Shown here piece after piece: positions 9,721-22,542 of a stretch of 64,000 nt of DNA. Within the stretch, counting starts at the first letter, position 1. Each line of letters starts with the position of its first letter. The DNA is from Meghimatium bilineatum (Eukaryota; Mollusca; Gastropoda; Stylommatophora; Philomycidae). Position numbers and translations under genes: made by a program. The notes under the pieces are model-generated. The model was given only the letters and a program-made list of their open reading frames with translations. It ran no database searches and had not been told where the DNA came from. Location of the stretch: contig CM067298.1 in the NCBI GenBank assembly GCA_034231615.1, positions 55,270,883-55,334,882 of the forward strand. Reading direction: 5' to 3'.

Positions 9721-12300
9721 CGTTTCGCACCGTTAGGTCTTTCTCAAGAATATGCAAAACAAACAGTAAAAAACAATGTAAACTGCGAAAACAATGTTAT
9801 CACCACAGAGGCACTGTATACAATATTAATACGTAAGCAAGATCCGTTTTCAAGAGCATACCTAGTTCTGTCATCCGAGGTGCAGGATATGAGCTCAGTG
9901 ATCTAGATATCGAAGGCACCATGATGACCATCACCATTGAAATGAATAGAGACAGGGGTATGATCTCTGTGTTTTATAGCATGATGATACCTACAGATGC
10001 GGTCACTCAATCGGAAGCCCATTTCACCTATATACTTCTTTTCACAACGTCTACATATGGTAACGTAAATGACATTATGGGATTCACATGTAAAGACCTC
10101 ATAGGTAATGAAAGTGGCCGTATTGTATGAAACTGAGCGGATCTGAACTACATAGGAACATGTATATCAACATCTTTTTGAAACGAATAGTGCCAAAGTG
10201 AACATGCCCATAAGACCAAGAGCATGAATGTAAAGTTACTCTTTCTAATCAAAGATTGTGTCAACAACTCCACCTATTGACCGTGAAGTACTGACGATTA
10301 AACATTTCAGAGCATGTTCGCTGAGTCACTATATGGATAGTCTTGTGACATCAGTCATGACAATACCTATGTCACAGAATCGCCTTTATCTCCATCGAAA
10401 CACTGATCGTGGTTGTAGAGAAAGCATTAGTAGAAAGTTTGACAGTTTCTCCACCGGACCGTGCAGAAAAATCCCAAGTACAGCGTTGATGAATAATGAT
10501 CGACTCAACAGTGTAGATTACTGTATAATTTTCTTTAGTGTTTTCGTCAATGAGTGCCCCGACCTCTGCATACACAAACACCATATTTTTTTCTCTGCAA
10601 CTGCTGAAGAATAATCTGTGTGGAAAATCAGTTTCCACACTGATATTGAGTCATGTCCGGACTCATCAAAAAATTTATCCTGTCAGCTATGGTTAGGCCA
10701 GTAAGGAGAAATCTTCGGGCATATCCTATGTACATCCCACGATGTTGATCATGGCCTATGTCTGAACGTTGTCCACAGACACAGACCTACTATATACTAT
10801 AAACAACAAGTCCTGATATAACAGTGCGATCGATGTTGCGGAACTTCACAGGCTGACATTACTTTAATCTCAACACTTAACGCCGTTAAACATTTACTGG
10901 CTGTGGTTAAGACACGCTTAACATGTTATTTAAGGAAAGAAGGAGATCATTGGTACTCTTAGATAGAGTTCCGTCTTCAGACTTTTAACCATGGAAAAAA
11001 AAGACATATTTGTCTTTTTAGGGTGAACTTCCTTTCTTTTCATTAGATTGGCGGTGATATTTTTCTTAGAAAAAAAGCTAAAATGTTGATTTTTACCCGC
11101 CTATGCGGGCATGAGAAATTCGCGTCATGAAAACATATTTCGATGGACTGTCATGATTTATTATCTGAGTTACACACAGTAGTATACCGTTTCTTTCTGA
11201 TTGGTTATCATTCCTTAAAAATGTGTACCTGGTGCGTTCTTAACCAGAAACAATGTTGTCCAGATACTTTTCTTTGAAACCGTTGTCAAACGATTCAACT
11301 CTTTGTCTTCTCCATTGGCGGTCCTGTGTAAGGGTAAATAGGATACCTTATTAGAATCTATATTTAGTCTTGCTGGCTAGACGAAGCTGTTTACTGTGTG
11401 TTGGCAATATTCGATAAACATTACAGAGAAATATATTATCTATTATTAGAAATAACATTCTAATGAAACCCAACCGGTTTGCAGGGTCTGTTGTAAATTT
11501 AGAAGGTGGTTAAAAGGAGTTATCAACAGTCTAACACTTTTCAGTTTTTCTGTACATCATGCGATCAAACGTAGGATAGCCTAACAACCGATCGTCATTA
11601 AATTTAGCAACGCCTCACAACATAAGCAGAGAAAAAACAAATATATAGAGATAGATTCAATTTATTTGAGATTGAAAATCGTGTGAAGTTCTGTTTCTAA
11701 ATCTCGTCATAAACAATTTCTTCATCGTTGTCTTGGACATTGTTATTGCTTGTTAAGAATTGATATCTTGGTCCTTGTTTCTGATTGTTATGGATTGATA
11801 CGTTGGACATTGTTACTGTCAAGGATTGCTACGTGTAACATTGGCATTGCTTATTAAGAATTGTTGCTTTGGAAATGGTTAATGCTAGTTAAGAATTATT
11901 ATCTTAGAATTGGAACCTTTTTGTCTGAGAGAACCATGGACTCCACATATTTTGAAAAGTAGTTCTGTGAGAGCCATACATTATGTTTAAAACTAAAAAT
12001 TCAAATAAATATGTGCATTTTGTGTAATTTCAACACTAACAGTGCAATAATTATGACTCTGAATTTTTTTTAATAACATTGTTATGCTGCTGCTTATCAA
12101 TAATGAGCATTTCCTACTTTTAATACGACATCTGATAATGAGCTGCAGTAGAATTCATCTCATTTGTAGAAAGAAATATTGATATGCAATTAATATGTAG
12201 ATCAAAGGAGTCTAAATACATATTTTTTAAATTATATTCGAATATTTGTCTGCTAACATTTGTCTGCATCCATCAATAGAGCCACATCTGGCTCGCGAGC
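9720..12300. other. Intron without recognised gene
   Basis: Positions 9720-10051 repeat 2280-2623. From 10860 to 11420 the DNA matches the intronic segments at 2639-2960, 13856-14290 and 20980-21560 (a shared TTTGAAACCGTTGTCAAAC-like block and a TAGTCTTGCTAGCTAGAC-like block), so it is the middle part of another module. The degenerate 36-38 bp repeat follows at 11730-11920. The frames at 10258-10638 are overlapping chance frames with no domain. Confidence 0.5.
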
Positions 12301-12764
12301 CATGGATTCCCGACACCTGCCTTAGATATTGTTACTGCTTGTTAAAAATGGTAACCTTCTACATCATTGCACTCATTTCGAAGTAATTAATTGTGCAAAT
12401 GTATTTGTGATTATTTTGGTATATACCAAAGATGCAGAAAAACAGTTCAAAACAGTTGTCGTCATCGATTGCGATTGTCGGCTATTATTATTACGAGTGC
12501 ACAATCATGTTTGTTTTCTTCAACCTCTTTAATCAATCTGGTTTGTTGACACCAGAAAAAGAGTAAAAAATAGTAACATTGAAAACTTTACTGTGTATCA
12601 CAGGACGCGACTAAGGAGGACTTTTTCGGAATAATGTTTGCTTCTACCATAATATGACAAGGTGATACAAAACGATGTTGAAGTCGGATGTGCGAGATCT
12701 AATGACGGAGACAACGCAATCAATTGTAAACCTTGACAAAACGCATTCTTTCTCTGGACTAAGT

Positions 12765-12780
12765 CCTGCTAAGCAGCAGG
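12765..12780 (+). promoter_or_regulatory. Intronic inverted repeat before exon 3
   Basis: CCTGCTAAGCAGCAGG has a 6-bp stem and a 4-nt loop. It lies about 170 nt upstream of the exon 3 acceptor, matching the placement at exons 1 and 4. Confidence 0.3.
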
Positions 12781-12948
12781 TGTTTTACGATCACTAAAAA
12801 AAAGGAATATTCGTTTTAATAAGAGAAAATTTAGATCTAACATTTATACACGATTTCAACAATGTTTTGATACTTTATTTTACAATATAAAATTTGATAA
12901 ATGAAATAATTGAGAAGGTTTACAATTTTAACCTTTTTCTATATTTAG

Positions 12949-13008
12949 TTACAGAACATCCTAAATTAGGTTATGATGGAACAGATTATCCGGTAATTTA
13001 TGATGATG
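12949..13008 (+). CDS. Microexon 3 (60 nt, longest)
   Basis: The acceptor is CTATATTTAG and the donor is GTATGTATAT. Phase 1 gives a 20-residue acidic peptide beginning VTEHPKLGYDG and ending VIYDD. Phases 0 and 2 both contain TAA or TAG, so this exon fixes the phase of the whole series. Its start (VT) resembles exon 2 and its YD-rich middle resembles exon 1, so it may be a fusion or an ancestral longer form. The surrounding module flanks are conserved. Confidence 0.7.
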
Positions 13009-13283
13009 GTATGTATATTATTTATTCTAATTATATGTGAAAATGAAAATTTAATACAATGTTTTTGTTAATGTTTCTAAAAACATAGAAACATATATAT
13101 TTTAAAACTGCAAAATATTTAAGACAATTTGAGCATAAAACTAGAATGCAACATCTAGAGTCTGAAGTGTAGAGCTTTTGTGTCTGGAATCTTTCACCTT
13201 CTTAAGATCTGGATGTAGTAGATGAAATGTTTCGACACTGAATTTGAGATATGCCAAAACTTACCACAAAATAATTATCAGCT

Positions 13284-13683
13284 ATGATCGAGAATCAATC
13301 AATCATATGCCATGCTGATTGGCGTGGGCGATCATTCTTCTCCACGCTTATTTTTGTCCCTGGGCGGGCGTGGAGGAACGAACGAGCCGACCAATTAGCT
13401 AGCCTTGCCACCACAACAGACGGTCACCCTATGGACCGAGCAGACATACGCATTGCTCTTCGGGAACCCTCACGATCAGAGGATTTTGAGATGAATGAGT
13501 ATGAGTAAATATCGAGAATGCGCGAATTGGGAGTGAGGATGGGCGTGGCCCGTAGAGAACCCCTGACAAAGATTTCAAAAAGAGCAGTGAACCAACATAG
13601 AACCGGAATCATCAGCTGTTATACCCTGAAAGTTTTACTGAAGCGGAGATCTGAGCACCTACGGACTTGTCCGGTGTGCTAAG
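13284..13683 (+). pseudogene. LINE RNase H C-terminal fragment
   Basis: The plus-strand frame reads VPGRAWRNERADQLA and GHPMDRADIRIALRE. After one stop it continues ISRMRELGVRMGVARREP, then AVNQHRTGIISCYTL, RRSEHL and TCPVC. The VPGHAGxxGNERAD segment is the C-terminal RNase H motif, and the following NQHRTG and CPVC blocks are typical of retroelement tails common in invertebrate genomes. It is 5'-truncated and broken by a stop at about 13506, so it is not a host gene. Confidence 0.85.
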
Positions 13684-14439
13684 TGGATAATCAACATTCC
13701 TAATACTTAATACCTTCTCCACAACTCTTTGCGTCTTGTGTAATTATTAATTTCAGTTAGTTACTTCTTTTTGTGCCACAATGACAACCGATCCAGAAAT
13801 TCATCTAATTGTCTTCCCCTGTCTCTTCTCCCTTTGATTTAAAATCACATTTAAATGGACTCTAAACACTTATAAATATTTACAAACTGTAGTTATGACC
13901 GGGTCAACGTGTTCTATGAAGCAAAGACTGAGATCAAATGTCACTCATAAATAAAGATACAGAAACTTTTAACCACTTAAATACGGAGTGCGTTTCTTGT
14001 CATGAAAACTTTGAGTTATTTTGAGTTACTGTGATATGAATTATTAGCTGTTTTACACTCAGGAGTTTGCGGTTTCTTTCTGAATGATATTGGATCCTGA
14101 GAAATGTGTATCTGGTGCGCTCGTGACCAGAAAAGATACTGTCCCGACGTTTTCCCTTGAAGCCGTTGTCAAATAATTCGATTATATGTCCTCTCCTAGG
14201 AAGACATATGGGTGAACAGAGCCATCTGTTTATTATAATATATATGTAGTCTTGCTAGCTAGACAAAGCTGTTCTCTGTATAATGGCGTTATTATATACA
14301 CATTAAATATACAGAATGTACACATTAAAGACATATATTATTTCCACTATAAATACCGTTTCTATTTAAATATTGTGTGAGGTTCATTTTCTTAATCTCT
14401 TCATATCAACAATTTTTCTCATTATTATTTTGGACATTG

Positions 14440-15010
14440 TTACTGTTTATAATGATATTTTGGACGGTGTTATTACTTATTTAGAATTAATACATTGGAC
14501 ATTGTTAATGATTGTTAATGATTGATACATTGGACATTGTTGCTGCATGTTAAGAATTATTGTCTAGGACATAGTTACAGGTTGTTAAAAATGATTGTCT
14601 AGGATATGGTTACAGGTGGTTAAGAATTCCGGCCTTGAACATTGCTACTGATTATTAAGGAGTATGTGTGATGTCGTTAACTGATAAACATTAAAGAGTT
14701 ATCTAGTATCTAGCATTAGACATAACATTTTGCTTTCAAATTATCTGAAATTGAATATCGTATGACGTGCACTAATATCACATAAAATATCTCCTCATTG
14801 CTATCTTGCATATTGTTATTGATTCTTAAGAAATGATACCGTGGGCATTGTTGCTGATTGTTAAGGATTGTTACTTTAGGCATTGTATCTGTTTGTTAAG
14901 AATTGATGCTTTCGCCATTGTTGGTTAATAATTATTGAATTGGAGATTGTTACTGCTGGATAAAGATTATTACGTTGGACATTGTTGATGCTTGTTAAGG
15001 ATTGTTTTGC
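14440..15010 (+). repeat. Degenerate 36-38 bp intronic repeat, copy B
   Basis: The same TTGGACATTGTT / GTTAAGAATT periodic repeat as 3100-3680, part of the large duplication. Confidence 0.7.
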
Positions 15011-15296
15011 ATCACTACACTGTTTGCAAAGTAATGAATTGTGCAAATATATGCGAGCTTTTTTCCGCACACACCAGAGAGACGCAAAAACAGAGGTCGA
15101 AACTTTTGTCTTCATCGAGTACGATGGAAGTCTATTGTTATTACGAGTGCACAAGGCTTCAATTTTCACCCTCATTAATAGCACTGTGTTGCTGGCACCA
15201 GAAAAAGAATAAATAATTGTAATGTTTAAAACTGTGTGTCGTATGTGGTGACTAAGGAAGTCTTTAATGTAAGACGTTGGCTTCCCACACCAAATG

Positions 15297-15308
15297 TGAA
15301 GGTTGTTG
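15297..15308. repeat. Target-site duplication, left
   Basis: TGAAGGTTGTTG, identical to 16532-16543. Confidence 0.85.
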
Positions 15309-16531
15309 TTTGTTTGTTTTGCGTTCGCTCCATTGTAACCATCACGGATATCCGTGCGCTTTCCGCCGGAAGCGTGATTACGTTGTGCCACCGTTATGCG
15401 CCTTGTAGGCCTAGCACATCCGATTTCGGCATGATTTGACAATTCGGGTGGGCTACCCTTAGCCTGTGACAGCCTCTATATCTGTCTCCAGGCACGCGTA
15501 GTGGCGACTCTTCGCCCAGACGATTTTTGCTCTCGTCTGACTCGCACGAGGTGTTCCACTCTCTACGAACTCGCCTCGTGTAATTGGACGTGCTGTGCCT
15601 GTGCCCATTGGGTACTGAACCGTTTCTCATCCGTGAGCCTGGTTCCTTAAGGGGAAGAACTCAACAGAGAAGTTGGACCCTGGCTCTTTCGCCCTCTTAG
15701 CCGAGGTGTCATTCACTGACATCGTGTACCCCTTGTCCGAGTTCGAGTCTCACACCACGCGTTTGAGAGCAAGGTGTTCTAGAGCTGAGCGTCCTTGTCC
15801 CAATAGCGCCTGAGCCCATCAGGTACTGCACCCTTTCTCTCTTCAAGTGTATTTCCGGTGTAGGAAAACCTGACAGTAGAGTTGGGCCAGGGCTAAATCG
15901 TTGTCCCTTTTGTGCCTGAGCCCATCGGGTACGGAACCCTTTCTCTTCGCGAGCACATTTCCGGTTTAGGAAGGCTCGACGTTAGAGTTGGATTAGGTCT
16001 TCTTGCTTTACCAGCCACCAATAGATGGGTCTGGGTCTCTGTCTGTAAGGAACACAGGTAACTAGATGCTCGTCTCGAGCTGACGGAGCTTGTAGTTCAC
16101 CTTTCCTAGAGACTTTTCACTTTCTATTTGCAGTTCGCGCTGCCCTCTAGCGCTGTTCTGCCCTTTCATTGTTTCATTGTACTCGGTATGAAATCTATTT
16201 GTCTCGCCATGCATCTACCCTTACGTGCATTTTACATTGGCCGCCCCTCCAATGTTCGGACTGGACTGACTAGCTTCACTGTATGTAGACAGTGTCGCTA
16301 TATGTGGTGATGCTGGTGGTGTCGGAGATATTGTCTGTCTCTTGTGCAGTCAAATCTCTTTCCATCAGCTACCTCCACATTCTCGGACACGATCCCCAAA
16401 TGATTTGGCCAGAATCAGCTTGAGCTGCTGTATTTCTGTTTCCAGGGTGCACCGCGTGGAGGTATATTTGGTTATCTTGGTTATCTGCTAACCCAGGGTC
16501 CGCCTAGCGCAATGCGTTCCCTGTGCACCCC
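15309..16531 (-). mobile_element. GC-richer retroposon, copy B, with intact target-site duplication
   Basis: The same element as 4065-5392. It is bounded by perfect 12-bp repeats TGAAGGTTGTTG at 15297-15308 and 16532-16543, which defines a 1223-bp insert. The tail side (TTTGTTTGTTTTGCG on the plus strand) gives minus orientation. Internal 106-bp units number two instead of three. No coding domain is recognised. Confidence 0.8.
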
Positions 16532-16543
16532 TGAAGGTTGTTG
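16532..16543. repeat. Target-site duplication, right
   Basis: TGAAGGTTGTTG, identical to 15297-15308; also kept at 5393-5404 in copy A. Confidence 0.85.
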
Positions 16544-16791
16544 AAAATCGAAAGACGGAGACATAACAAAACGCATGACAAAACGCATCTGTTCTCTAGA
16601 CTAAGTCCTGCTGAGCAGCAGGTGTGTAAAAATGTTCATTGTAAAGAACATTCTCTTCAATAAGAGAAAATTGAGATCTAACTTTCATACACTCCTATAT
16701 GATTTCTACAATGTTTTATTACTGTATTTTACTTGATAAATTAAACATGTTAAAGGTTTCACAATGTTAATCACTTTCCATTTTTATACAG

Positions 16792-16830
16792 ATTTTTATC
16801 GCGAGTCTAACTATGATAACAACACGGATG
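16792..16830 (+). CDS. Microexon 4 (39 nt)
   Basis: Duplicate of exon 1 with the same acceptor and GTATGTATAT donor. Phase 1 reads DFYRESNYDNNTD. Three bases differ from exon 1: two adjacent ones change Asp-Pro to Glu-Ser and one is silent (Thr). The preserved frame and splice sites suggest both copies are used. Confidence 0.7.
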
Positions 16831-17529
16831 GTATGTATATATTTTTTAAAAATTATATGTAAAAAAATGAAAGTTTAATAGAATGGTTTTTAAAATGTCA
16901 CAAAATCATACACATATATATGCATTTTAAATCTACAAAATATTTAAGGCACTATAAGCATAAAACTAGAATGTAACTTTTAACAACCAGGTTAAGAAAG
17001 AAACATACATTGTACAATTTTAAATCTGGACATACTTATTATTAAAGTAGATAGAAGTACGTTTTATGGTGAAGTACTCTCCTTGAAATTCGGTCGCTAG
17101 TCATCTTTGTTATATGAGAGATTTTACAATAAATATAATGAGGGTCTTGCTTGTATATAATTTTACTACTACGATCTCCGCAGAAGATAATTGGAATATA
17201 GTTCCAGAATAGAATCCAGTAGAATATATATATCAGTTCTAGTTCTATGCTGATTTATAACTCTTAGTATGTCCATTATGTTTCTTTTTATTTTCTTTTC
17301 CAATATTTACACCAACTGATGTTGTGCTGAGAGTGACCATGACTCACATTTTTGAATATTGTTTGAGTTGACGCGATCCCTCAGCGGATTAACTATGTCA
17401 GATTAAAATATTCATGTACCTACTGACACTGTGGCCTTGCTCGGTAGTATATCTGATCAATCATACCCTTTGACACTTGAATGTCCGATCACGAATATAA
17501 ATGTAATCTGTCTGGTCAGAAATTGTTAC

Positions 17530-18410
17530 TTCCATAAAGAAATATATCTCAATATAACATTTTAGCACTCGCACTTCTGTACGCATTGATATAACTCCAT
17601 TGCATAGAATATTCATTTTTTAAATATTTTGGTTTGGCATGTGCTATTCTGTTCTCGATCTCATTGGACTACCTGCCATCTGCTGTTAAAATGGTGCCAA
17701 TATAATTGACATTATCCGCTTGATTTAATTTTGCATCATTGAGAATAATACTGTATTTTGGCGGTGTGTAATTCTTTGAAACAACCATTACTCGTGTCTT
17801 TTTTCTTGTTTAGACTGAGACTTTTGTTTTCACTTTCTTGTACCACCGTGTACAACATGTCTTGAAGTTCTTTTTCACTACCTCAAATCAGACCTGTATC
17901 GTCCGCATATTGTAAATTATTCATATTGTAACCCCCAATTGCTATTCTAGGCATACTTTCTATGTATCGCACAATATCCTCGTGCACAGTGAGAAAAGAT
18001 CTTCTAACAGTACACATCCGTTTCTGACGCCCATCTTTACCTTTTTGAATTTTACTACATTGCTGTGATTCTTCATGATCGCAGTTGCTTGTTTCCAATA
18101 CATATTTCTCACTATCTATACATCTTTCCCATCAACATTGAGTTTTAGTAATAATTGTTATCAATTCTGAATGCTGCACCATGTCAAATGCTTTACTATA
18201 ATCTATGTAGTACAAATACAGATAATTTTCATTATTGGTCGTATTACATATATGGCACTTATTGTGTCATAGGAATGCATCTCCACATTGTTCTGCAATT
18301 TCTGGGTTTAAATTTCTTCGTATTCGTCTCAAGATTACTCGAAGTATGATCGTGGTCATCTGGTCCATAAGGACGATTGTTCAGGAAAGCAAAGAGAAAT
18401 CTTAGCACCA
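17530..18410 (-). pseudogene. LINE reverse transcriptase fragment, copy B
   Basis: Sister of 6440-7340. The minus-strand frame at 17883-18098 ends RIAIGGYNMNNLQYADDTG, with the same YADD box. It is interrupted by the same stops. Confidence 0.8.
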
Positions 18411-19025
18411 AATAGCATACATTTTATGTACATTTTACGATGATTCGTATGTCCTCATTATGAATCTTGTCCAATTTGGAAATCACAACGGTCGAAACTG
18501 TTGTAGTCTTTGAGTGCGATGGACGTCTATTATTAATGCGAGTGCACAACGATGTCTGTTTTCATCTTCTATAATAGCACCGTATTGCTGGCACCAGAAA
18601 ATGAGTAAAAAATAGTAATATTTGAAACATCCTTTCTTGTCCTGAAAGGTGACTACTGGAGTCATTTATGGAATGACGTAGGCTGCCCAAAACCAAATTT
18701 CAAGGTTAATACCAAAAGCTTTTGAAGTCGGATACGCCAAATAGAAAGACGTTGACATCGCAACCAAGTTGTAAAACCTGACAAAACTCATCCTTTTTCT
18801 GGACTAAGTCATGCTAAGCAGAAGGTGTTCGAAAACGATCACTGCAAAAAAAAAAAAAAAAAAAAAAAACCAACACATTTTCTTCAATAAAAGAACATTG
18901 AGAACTATCACTCATACATTTATATTTGATTTCTACAATGTTTGTGGTAGTTTATTGTACAATATAAAACTTGATAAATTAAACAAGTTACACTTGTGAC
19001 AATATTATTAACTTTATATTCTCAG

Positions 19026-19067
19026 TTACACAAAGTCCTGAGACTGACAATGAAGGCAGCGCTCCTG
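19026..19067 (+). CDS. Microexon 5 (42 nt)
   Basis: All 42 bases are identical to exon 2 (VTQSPETDNEGSAP in phase 1), with a CTCAG acceptor and GTATGTATAT donor. It lies in copy B of the large duplication. The poly(A) tract about 150 bp upstream is shorter than in copy A. Confidence 0.7.
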
Positions 19068-19739
19068 GTATGTATATGACTTCTTTGAATTATATGTGAA
19101 AATGAAAGTTTAATAAAAATATTTTTTTGAAAAGTCACAAAATAAAGAAACATGTATATTTTAAATATGCAAAATATTTAAGACAATTTAAACATACAAT
19201 TAGAATGTAACGTTGAACCTGGAAGTTTAAGACCAAAGATAAATTATAAAATTCTAAATCAGGACCTATTTATTATTAAAATAGATAACAGTACGTTTTA
19301 TGGTGAAGTACTCTCCTTTCAAATTTGGTCGTTAGTCATTTTAGTTATATGAGAGATTTTATAATAAATATAATGAAAGTCTTGTGTATATAATTTTACT
19401 ACTACAATCTCCGAAGAAGATAATTGGAATATAGTTCCAGAATAGAATCCAGTAGAATATATAACAGTTCTAGTTCTATGCTGATTTATAACTCTTAGTA
19501 TGTCCATTATGTTTCTTGTTATGGTTTTTTCCAATCTTTACAACAACCTTATGTTGTGCTGAGAGTAACCATGATTCACACTTGAAAATCGTCTGAGCGG
19601 ACTCGATCCCTGAGCGGATTAACAATGTCAAATTAATACATTGATGTACCTACTGAAACTGTGGGCATGTTCGATAGTGTATCATAGCTCGATGATACTC
19701 TTCGCCACCTGAATCTCCGAACAAAAAAAGAAATGTAAT

Positions 19740-20960
19740 CTTTCTGGTCAGAAATTGTTAAGATTATAGCTTCCATAAGAAGGATATGCTCAATATATAT
19801 CAATATATCATCTTATCACTCGAATTCGCGTATGCATTAATATTAATCCATTGCATAGGATGTTTGCCATTTTTTTAATATGTTAAATTGGCCTGTGCTA
19901 TCCTGGTCTTGATCTCATTGGAGCACCTGTAGTCTGATGTTAAAATGGTGCCAATATACTTGACCTTATCCGCTTGATTTAATTTTGCATCATTGATAGT
20001 AATACAGTATTTGGGTTGGCGTGTATTTCTTTGAAACAACCATTACTCGTGTCTTCTTCTTGTTCAGTCTTAGGCCTTTGTTTTCACTTTCTTGTACCAC
20101 CATGTCTAACAAGGCTTGAAGTGTTGGTTCGCTACCTGCAATCATAACTATATCGTTAGCATATTGTAGATTACTCAGATTGTAACATCTAACTGCTATT
20201 CTAGGCATACTTTCTATGTATCGCACACTATCCTCTGTGTACAGGGAGAAAATATCTTGCAAAATTACACCTTTTCTGACGTTCATCTGTATCTTTTGGA
20301 ATTCTACTAGTGCCAAACATATACTTCAAGAGTGTTCTGAGCATGAAACGCTGAGGCAGACATATTGGCCAGAGGAAACAACACTGGAATCAAAGCTCTA
20401 TGTGACACTGTATGAACTACAAAAGACTGAGTTTTATTAAGGAGACAGAATTGCAAATATAGACATATTTCAAGTGAGCGAAAGAAGAAGAAGAAGTAGA
20501 AGAAGAAGAAAAGAATTCTACTACATTACTGTCAACCCTCATCGCACTTGCCTATTTCCACTACATATTTCTCACAATCTTTAGATCTTTCTCATCAATA
20601 TTGAGTTTGTATAACATTATTGTAAATTCTGGATACTTCACCGCGTCAAAGTCTAATCTATGAAGTACAAATACAGGTCATTTTGTAAATCTAAAGTCCT
20701 TTTCATTATTGTTCGTGTTATATATAGGCATTTCTTGTGCCTCAGGAATGCATCGATATTGCACATTGTTCTGCTGCAATTTCTGCCGTAAAATTTCTTC
20801 GTATTCGTCTCATGATTATACGAAGAAGAATTGTGGTCATCTGCTCCATAAGGCTTCGGGAAGACACGGAGAAATCTTAGCGCCTCACAGCGTATATCTT
20901 ATGTACATTTCACGACAATGCCTATGGTCTCATTGTGATCTTGTCCTCTTTGGAAATTTG
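19740..20960 (-). pseudogene. LINE reverse transcriptase fragment, interrupted by a younger insertion
   Basis: The minus-strand frame at 19990-20316 reads YIESMPRIAV, LQYANDIVMIAGSEP, LLDMVVQESENKG and LRLNKKKTRVMVVSKK. These are YADD-box-to-thumb segments of a non-LTR reverse transcriptase, with the box mutated to YAND. It continues beyond a nested insertion (20310-20512) to about 20960. It is the best-preserved of the minus-strand copies. Confidence 0.85.
20310..20512 (+). mobile_element. 5'-truncated LINE 3' end nested in an older LINE
   Basis: The plus strand reads SAKHILQECSEHETLR and QTYWPEETTLESKLY, then DRIANIDISSERKKKK and a (GAA)n tail. This is the C-terminal tail of an RNase H-type LINE (the H..xxCxxHxxLR..WPxE pattern). 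An 11-bp duplication GAATTCTACTA flanks it (20299-20309 and 20513-20523). The undisturbed site is visible in the sister LINE copies near 6973 and 18046. Confidence 0.85.
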
Positions 20961-20969
20961 TGTATCGCT

Positions 20970-22500
20970 ATTGAATATGACAGATGAGTATTATATATAA
21001 GAAACAACAACTCGCAAAAATAACAGTGTGAATAGAAGTTGCCATCATATTTAAATGAACTCTTAACGCCCACATTACAGTACATGCTTTAGTTATGACT
21101 CGGTCAACATTTTCTGTGAAGCAAAGGCTGTGATCAATTGTCACTCATAGACAGAGCGATAGATACGTCTTCAGTATGGCCTTTAACCTTGAAAAAAAAG
21201 GCACTTGCCTTTGTTGTGTGTACTTCCTTCATCTTCATTATATTAGTGATGACAATTTTTTGGGAAAATCGTTGAAATGGTATTTTACCTTCCTATTGTC
21301 GGGTGGGGGGGGGTGATGGAGAGGGCGAATTCTCATCATGAAACCTTGAATTATATACAGGGCCTGGAATGCTTTATTAACTGAAACACAATCAGTAGTT
21401 TGCGGTTTCTTTCAGATTGTTCGGTCGCTTTCCTTTGAAGCCAATGCCAAACAATTCTATGCCATATCTTCTCCATGGGGAAGTGTATGCAACCACATTA
21501 TAATCTGTATGTAGTTTTGCTAGCTAGACAAAACTGTTTCCGCTTCTTATTCTTTTCTTAAAAGTATCTTCAGTGTCATCATGTACATAGTTATTGCTTG
21601 CTAAGAAGTAGATGCCTTGGACATTGTTACTTCTTGTTAAGGGTTGTTGTCTTAGACATTATTTCTGCTTGTTAAGTATTTTTGACTTATACATTGTAAT
21701 TTCATGTTAAGGATTATTGCCTTGGGTATGCTTCTGTTTGTTAGGAATTGTTGCTTTGGGCATTGTTATTATTGGTTAAGAATGATTGAATTGGATATTG
21801 TTACTGCTTTTAAAGTATTATTACCTTGAAAAGTATTACTTGATAAGAATTGTTACCTTGGATTGTTACCGCTAGTTAAAGATTGTTATCTTCTACTGTA
21901 TTAGAAGTAATTAATTGTGAAAAAAATGCATGTGGGAGTATTTCCGCACACACCTGAGAGATGCTGAAGTAGAGGTCGAAGCTGTTGTAGTCTTTGAATG
22001 CTATGCACTTCTATTATTACGAGTGCACTACGCTGTCTGTTTTCATCTTCTATAATCGCACAGTGTTTCTGGCACCAGAAAAAAGAGTAAAAATAGTAAT
22101 ATTCGAAACTTCCTTGCGTGTCCTAAAAGGTTACTACGGGAGTCATTTATGGAATTTCGTTGGCTGCTCCAAAATCAAATTTCAAGGTTAATACCAAAAT
22201 ATATTGAAATCGGATTTAAATCGCCAAATGGAAAGACGTTGACATCGTAACCAAGTTGTAAAACATAACAAAACTCATCCGTTATCTGGAATACGTCATG
22301 CTAAGCAACAGGTGTACGAAAACGATCGCTGAAAAAATAAACACATTCTCTTCAATAAGAGAACATTGATATCTAACATTCGTACATTCCCACTTGGTTT
22401 CTACAATGTTTTGGTGCTGTGTTTTACAATATAAATGAGGTGATCCACCATTCTGTATATAATTATGCGCATAGGAAACTGATTGCAGAAGAAGAAGAAA
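20970..22500. other. Intron, module segment without gene
   Basis: This continues the module pattern. A block at 21060-21200 related to 13870-13960 is followed by the TTTTGCTAGCTAGAC block near 21515, the degenerate 36-38 bp repeat at 21590-21900 and the conserved pre-exon flank from 21950. A G-run lies at about 21300-21313. No gene is seen. Confidence 0.5.
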
Positions 22501-22542
22501 TAAGTCAGAGGTTTTACAATTTTAATCACTTTCTATTTTCAG

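Larger units (their letters stand above)
13969..19993. repeat. Large segmental duplication, copy B
   Basis: Collinear partner of 2639-8928. It contains exons 4 and 5 as duplicates of exons 1 and 2. Differences are scattered substitutions and small indels; the retroposon here has intact flanking duplications on both sides. Confidence 0.85.

Noticed and set aside
10258..10638. Overlapping frames of 118 and 88 codons on opposite strands
   Set aside because: No recognisable domain, and they are not conserved in the homologous module segments.
13284..13508. 74-codon plus-strand frame as a host gene
   Set aside because: Its VPGxAxxNERADxLA motif and the downstream NQHRTG and CPVC blocks mark it as a retroelement RNase H tail.
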